Shown piece after piece: positions 60,690-64,000 of a stretch of 64,000 nucleotides of DNA. This stretch comes from Cerasicoccus maritimus (GTDB taxonomy: Bacteria > Verrucomicrobiota > Verrucomicrobiia > Opitutales > Cerasicoccaceae): assembly GCA_031296935.1 (NCBI GenBank), contig JAVDPD010000019.1:31958-95957 (forward strand). Reading direction: 5' to 3'. Below the pieces are notes generated by a model. It saw nothing but the letters and a program-made list of their open reading frames with translations. It was not told where the DNA came from and ran no database searches. The position numbers were made by a program, and so were the translations under genes. Each line of letters starts with the position of its first letter. Position 1 is the stretch's first letter.

Positions 60690-61946
60690 TCAGGCGCACT
60701 CAAAGTCTGCTTTTCCCGCGGCTTGAGCGCCGGCGATCCAGCCCGTGGTCCAGTCGATCTGTAGGTTGAGCTCAGGGGAGATGGCGGTGGCGTTTAGGAC
60801 GTCCCCCACGAAGAACAAGTTGGGTGTGATGCGGCTGGCGAGGGTGCGGAAGTCGATCTCCTCGCTGGCCACGCCGCCGAGGACGCTGCTGATGCCGCGC
60901 ACGTTCTTTTTTTTGACGACTTCATAGTCGCCGGAAGCAAGCTCACGCACCAGCGCTGAGCGCTGAGGCGGTGTCAGTGAGCCCCAGGATTCCTCTCCCT
61001 TGAGCTTGGCTGTCGCGACGAGATTATGCCAGAGCCGAGATGCAATTTGCGGGTGCTCCAGCGCCCCAATTTTGCCATTTGGAAATTGGCGTAGTTGCTC
61101 ATCGATTAACTTGGCCGCAGCTCGGGAGCCACCAGTGAGCCAACTGATGCGCAGTGGAAACCGATATTGCAGCTTGTTTAAATAGTCTGTCTGTTGGGCA
61201 GATAGCTCCCAGGCGGCTGGGCCGCTGATGCCCCAGGGCTCGAGTCTGACAATGCCCGCAGCGCGGCGATCGGTTTCGCCTATGCGCAGCTCGCAGTGAC
61301 TGGGGAGCGTCTCGGTAAGGCCACGCAGACGCGGATCGTCGATCGTTTGAAAGCCAGTTAGCGCCGGGTAAAGCTCGGTGACGCTGTGCTTGAGGTCAGT
61401 CTGGATGATGCGCTTGAAGGCGCTGCTAATCAGTCCGCCGCCCGCAACGATTAAGCGGTCCGCCTGTAGGGTGCGCTCATCGGCCAAGGTTAACCAGAAG
61501 CCGCCAGTTGACTTAATGTCGATTGCGCGCGGCGCGGCTTTGGTGAGCACATTGACGCGGAGTTTGGCGAGCTGTGCTTGGAAGAAGTTGGCAATGTCAG
61601 CGGTGGTTGAATTCGCCAGGCATACGCGGCCATCGTCGTTGATGACGAGCGTTTGGCCGCATTCTTCGAGCCAGGCTTCGAAGTCGCCGGGACCATAGCG
61701 GGTGAAGGGGCCGATGAGTTCTTTTTCGCCAGCTACGAGCAGCGCAGCGAGCTCGGCAGGGTCCCAGATCTCGCGGGTTAGCCCGCAGGCAAAGGGCTCG
61801 CTGTTGCGCCAGGTGGGGAGGGGGGCGTCTTCGGCCAACAGGGTTACTTTGGCTTCAGGGGCGGTAGTTGCGGCGCTGATGGCGGCAAAAACGCCAGCCG
61901 GGTCTGCTCCGGCAATGATGATGTGAGGCGGGGTGTCTTCGCTCAT
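60690..61946 (-). CDS. HI0933/BaiN-type flavoprotein
   Basis: A 418-residue FAD-dependent oxidoreductase. The N-terminal dinucleotide-binding strand is IIIAGADPAGVFAAIS, in which the usual GxGxxG is GADPAG, so the first turn is altered. The C-terminal signature NLFFVGDVLNATAISPELNLQIDW is that of the HI0933 family, where it reads GEVLD...GYN. Middle residues LIVAGGGLISSAF give the second nucleotide site. The reaction is unknown; BaiN relatives reduce bile-acid double bonds, but most are uncharacterised. It follows tsf on the same strand behind a terminator. Confidence 0.82.
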   Translation of the reverse strand: MSEDTPPHIIIAGADPAGVFAAISAATTAPEAKVTLLAEDAPLPTWRNSEPFACGLTREIWDPAELAALLVAGEKELIGPFTRYGPGDFEAWLEECGQTLVINDDGRVCLANSTTADIANFFQAQLAKLRVNVLTKAAPRAIDIKSTGGFWLTLADERTLQADRLIVAGGGLISSAFKRIIQTDLKHSVTELYPALTGFQTIDDPRLRGLTETLPSHCELRIGETDRRAAGIVRLEPWGISGPAAWELSAQQTDYLNKLQYRFPLRISWLTGGSRAAAKLIDEQLRQFPNGKIGALEHPQIASRLWHNLVATAKLKGEESWGSLTPPQRSALVRELASGDYEVVKKKNVRGISSVLGGVASEEIDFRTLASRITPNLFFVGDVLNATAISPELNLQIDWTTGWIAGAQAAGKADFECA

Positions 61947-61952
61947 GCCAAG

Positions 61953-61983
61953 AAAAAGCCTTCGCTCCCGAAGGAACGAAGGC
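61953..61983 (-). terminator. Intrinsic terminator of rpsB-tsf
   Basis: GCCTTCG and CGAAGGC pair around 12 bases, followed on the minus strand by TTTTTC. It lies about 33 bp past the tsf stop and seven bp before the start of the flavoprotein gene. Confidence 0.85.
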
Positions 61984-62015
61984 CTGAAAAACTAGTCGTG
62001 AAACCGACGCATTGC

Positions 62016-62612
62016 TTATTCGCCGATTTGGAAACGGGCGAAGCGGCGGATCTTAATGTTTTCGCCAATGCGCTGGATGTTCTCCGTGAGGAGCTCCTGG
62101 ATCGTCTGATCCGGGTTCTTCACGTAGGACTGTTCGAGCAGGGCTACGGTGGAGATGTACTTGTCGACCTTGCCCTTCACGATGTTCTCGATGATATTGG
62201 CGGGCTTGCCGGCAGCCTGGGCTTCGGCGACTTCACGCTCCTTGGCGATCACGTCTTCCGGAATCTCTTCGCGGCTAACGGCGAGCGGGACTGGGTTGGC
62301 GGCAGCGATGTGCATCGCGATGTCGCGAGCCAGGGCCTGGTAAGCGTCGTTCTTGGCAACGAAGTCGGATTCGCAGTTGAGCTCGAGCAACACGCCGACC
62401 TTGCCGCCGGTGTGGATGTAGCTGGCTACGGTGCCTTCGCTGGCGTCACGGCCTGCCTTCTTGGCTGCCTTGATCGCGCCGTTCTTCTTAAGGTGATCGA
62501 TCGCTGCTTCTTGGTCGCCGCCGGCTTCGACAAGCGCCTTTTTGCAGTCCATCAAACCGAGGCCCGTGCGCTGACGGAGCTCGTTGACCATAGTTGCGGT
62601 AATTGCTGACAT
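62016..62612 (-). CDS. tsf: Elongation factor Ts
   Basis: A 198-residue nucleotide-exchange factor for EF-Tu. The N-terminal ITATMVNELRQRTGLGLMDCKKAL signature (in two parts) is complete, and the core NCESDFVAKNDAYQAL follows. It is the short form of about 200 residues, without the longer C-terminal module of E. coli (283 residues). It follows rpsB by 35 bp on the same strand, the classical pair. Confidence 0.97.
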   Translation of the reverse strand: MSAITATMVNELRQRTGLGLMDCKKALVEAGGDQEAAIDHLKKNGAIKAAKKAGRDASEGTVASYIHTGGKVGVLLELNCESDFVAKNDAYQALARDIAMHIAAANPVPLAVSREEIPEDVIAKEREVAEAQAAGKPANIIENIVKGKVDKYISTVALLEQSYVKNPDQTIQELLTENIQRIGENIKIRRFARFQIGE

Positions 62613-62647
62613 GGTTTTTCTAACGTTCGGGTTTTAATCGGTGGAAA

Positions 62648-63517
62648 TTATTCTTTTTCCGCAGCGGGTGCTTCTTCAACTGGTGCTTCGGGAGCAGCTT
62701 CTTCAGCGGCGGGAGCAGACTTTTTCGGATCTTCGAGAACGATGTCGTCGGCGAAGGTCACTTCCGGCTCGTTTTCGGTGAAGTCCTGGCGAACGATCGG
62801 GGTCACGCCTTGCTGCGGTGCATTGCGCACTTCGGTGCGGCGGGCGAGGCCGTTTTGGATCGCTTCCATGATGACTTCCGTTACGAGACGGATGGACTTT
62901 ACGGCGTCGTCGTTGCCCGGGATCGGGAGGTCGACGATGGTTGGGTCGGAATTGGTGTCGACGAGAGCGATGACCGGGATCTTGAGGCGGCGAGCTTCAT
63001 TCACAGCGATGGCTTCGTTCTTCACGTCGATGACGAAGAGAGCCTTCGGGATGCCCTTAATTTCGAGCATGCCTTCAAAGTTACGGTGCATGCGGGCCAT
63101 TTCGCGACGGATCGCGGCTTGTTCCTTGCCCGGCAGCTTTTGCAGGGAGCCATCGGCTTCCATGCGCAGGTAGCGCTTATATTTCTCGAGGCTGGCCTTG
63201 GAGGTGGTCCAGTTAGTGAGGGCACCACCCATCCAACGGTTCACTGCGAAAGGCATGTTACAGGTCGTGGCTGCTTCGCGCAGGATTTCCTGAGCTTGGC
63301 GCTTGGTGCCAACAAACATAATGTCTTCGCCGCTGGCGACGAGCTCTTCGATGAAGGCGTAGGCCTTTTCGAGGAGGGCGTAGGTCTTCTCCAGATTAAT
63401 AATGGAGATGCCGTGGCGGTGGTCGAAAACGTAAGGCTTCGATTTCGGATTCCAGCGACGGGTCTGGTGGCCAAAGTGGACGCCTGCGTCCAGGAGGTCT
63501 TTTACAGTGATATTCAT
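62648..63517 (-). CDS. rpsB: 30S ribosomal protein S2
   Basis: A 289-residue ribosomal protein, longer than the usual 240. The start MNITVKDLLDAGVHFGHQTRRW at 63517 is supported by an upstream GGAGAC; a longer frame adds 12 residues of no homology. FVGTKRQAQEILREAA and GIPKALFVIDVKNEAIAVNEARRLKIPVI (two parts) are family signatures. A C-terminal acidic, Ala-Pro-Glu-rich tail of about 40 residues is extra. It is the first gene of the rpsB-tsf pair. The 279-bp upstream stretch must hold its promoter; no other feature is seen there. Confidence 0.96.
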   Translation of the reverse strand: MNITVKDLLDAGVHFGHQTRRWNPKSKPYVFDHRHGISIINLEKTYALLEKAYAFIEELVASGEDIMFVGTKRQAQEILREAATTCNMPFAVNRWMGGALTNWTTSKASLEKYKRYLRMEADGSLQKLPGKEQAAIRREMARMHRNFEGMLEIKGIPKALFVIDVKNEAIAVNEARRLKIPVIALVDTNSDPTIVDLPIPGNDDAVKSIRLVTEVIMEAIQNGLARRTEVRNAPQQGVTPIVRQDFTENEPEVTFADDIVLEDPKKSAPAAEEAAPEAPVEEAPAAEKE

Positions 63518-63796
63518 TTTGATCTGTCTCCGTATTCGCGCCAGCCCCGGCATTGGGCGAACCTTGGATAATAGGGCGGCTCATCCGTTACGGACTCGCC
63601 ATTGTTTCTTATCGGGTTGATAAACCAAAGCGGCCCGGGAAGACGCCTTGGCAAAAGTTGAAGGGCGGAAGACTAGGCGCTGTCAGGCCTCTGGCAAGCA
63701 GGAAAAGTATTGTTTTTTGACGATTGTGAAAAATACTTTGAAATTTCTCTTGCATGAGGACGGCGCACCCGATTTGTTCCTGAGCTTTCCATTTGA

Positions 63797-63873
<77 letters not shown>

Positions 63874-63927
63874 ATTTTGGAAGCTGGTTGTTGCCCAACT
63901 GGCTTAATTAATTAACTAATATATTGA

Positions 63928-64000
<73 letters not shown>

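Overview
The window looks like chromosomal DNA of a marine-type Verrucomicrobiota bacterium (class Opitutae, Puniceicoccales/Opitutales-like). This is an inference from gene content and arrangement: ileS, a DksA-like gene and lspA in one operon; an S2/EF-Ts pair; a Bacteroides-type long amidophosphoribosyltransferase; a sulfatase, GH38, GH16 and an acetyl-xylan-esterase-like enzyme; a two-subunit Na+/solute symporter; and many families of dispersed inverted repeats. No plasmid, prophage, CRISPR or complete insertion sequence was seen.

Layout. 1-1450: two secreted proteins read leftward, one Gly-rich and cut by the window edge, the other carrying seven SREVS repeats. 1572-7081: glgB, a small secreted protein, a Mini-RNase III-like protein and the amidophosphoribosyltransferase. 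7181-14935: a five-gene leftward efflux operon (TetR, outer-membrane factor, membrane-fusion protein, Bcr/CflA-type MFS, RND pump) with a palindromic operator candidate, divergent from a membrane histidine kinase. 17240-22600: esterase, AraC regulator and GH38 alpha-mannosidase. 22713-26139: unknown protein, rpiB, low-molecular-weight phosphatase, purD. 26295-34833: sulfatase, mutM, SulP transporter, TPR protein plus GT1 glycosyltransferase, and a Na+/solute symporter with its small subunit. 35100-44327: DUF2721 and DUF3313 proteins, GH16-like enzyme, RNase R and two tandem exported helical-repeat paralogues. 44587-46893: a ydbH-ynbE-ydbL trio (outer-membrane phospholipid homeostasis). 46901-48966: squalene/phytoene synthase whose first 25 codons and upstream repeat are triplicated, then a glutaredoxin. 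49115-54681: UbiA-like membrane protein, lspA, DksA-like, ileS. 55089-64000: small AT-rich ORF, pnp, rpsO, LRR-like protein, secreted duplicated-domain protein, HI0933-type flavoprotein, tsf, rpsB and two tandem initiator tRNA genes (the second reaches the window edge).

The strongest unexplained signal is not a gene. Sixteen small hairpins with 6-10 bp arms and mostly three-nucleotide loops are scattered near gene ends. Arm sequences differ between sites but are nearly perfectly self-complementary at each one. Some occur as a 42-bp two-hairpin unit or an exact 20-bp unit repeated more than 30 kb apart, and three lie inside the mutM coding region. Around them are larger nested inverted repeats, a MITE-like element and a perfect 26-bp stem-loop. 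Other points: zinc-ligand cysteines appear lost in MutM, the DksA-like protein and IleRS, and the initiator tRNA has an A29:U41 pair and C73.
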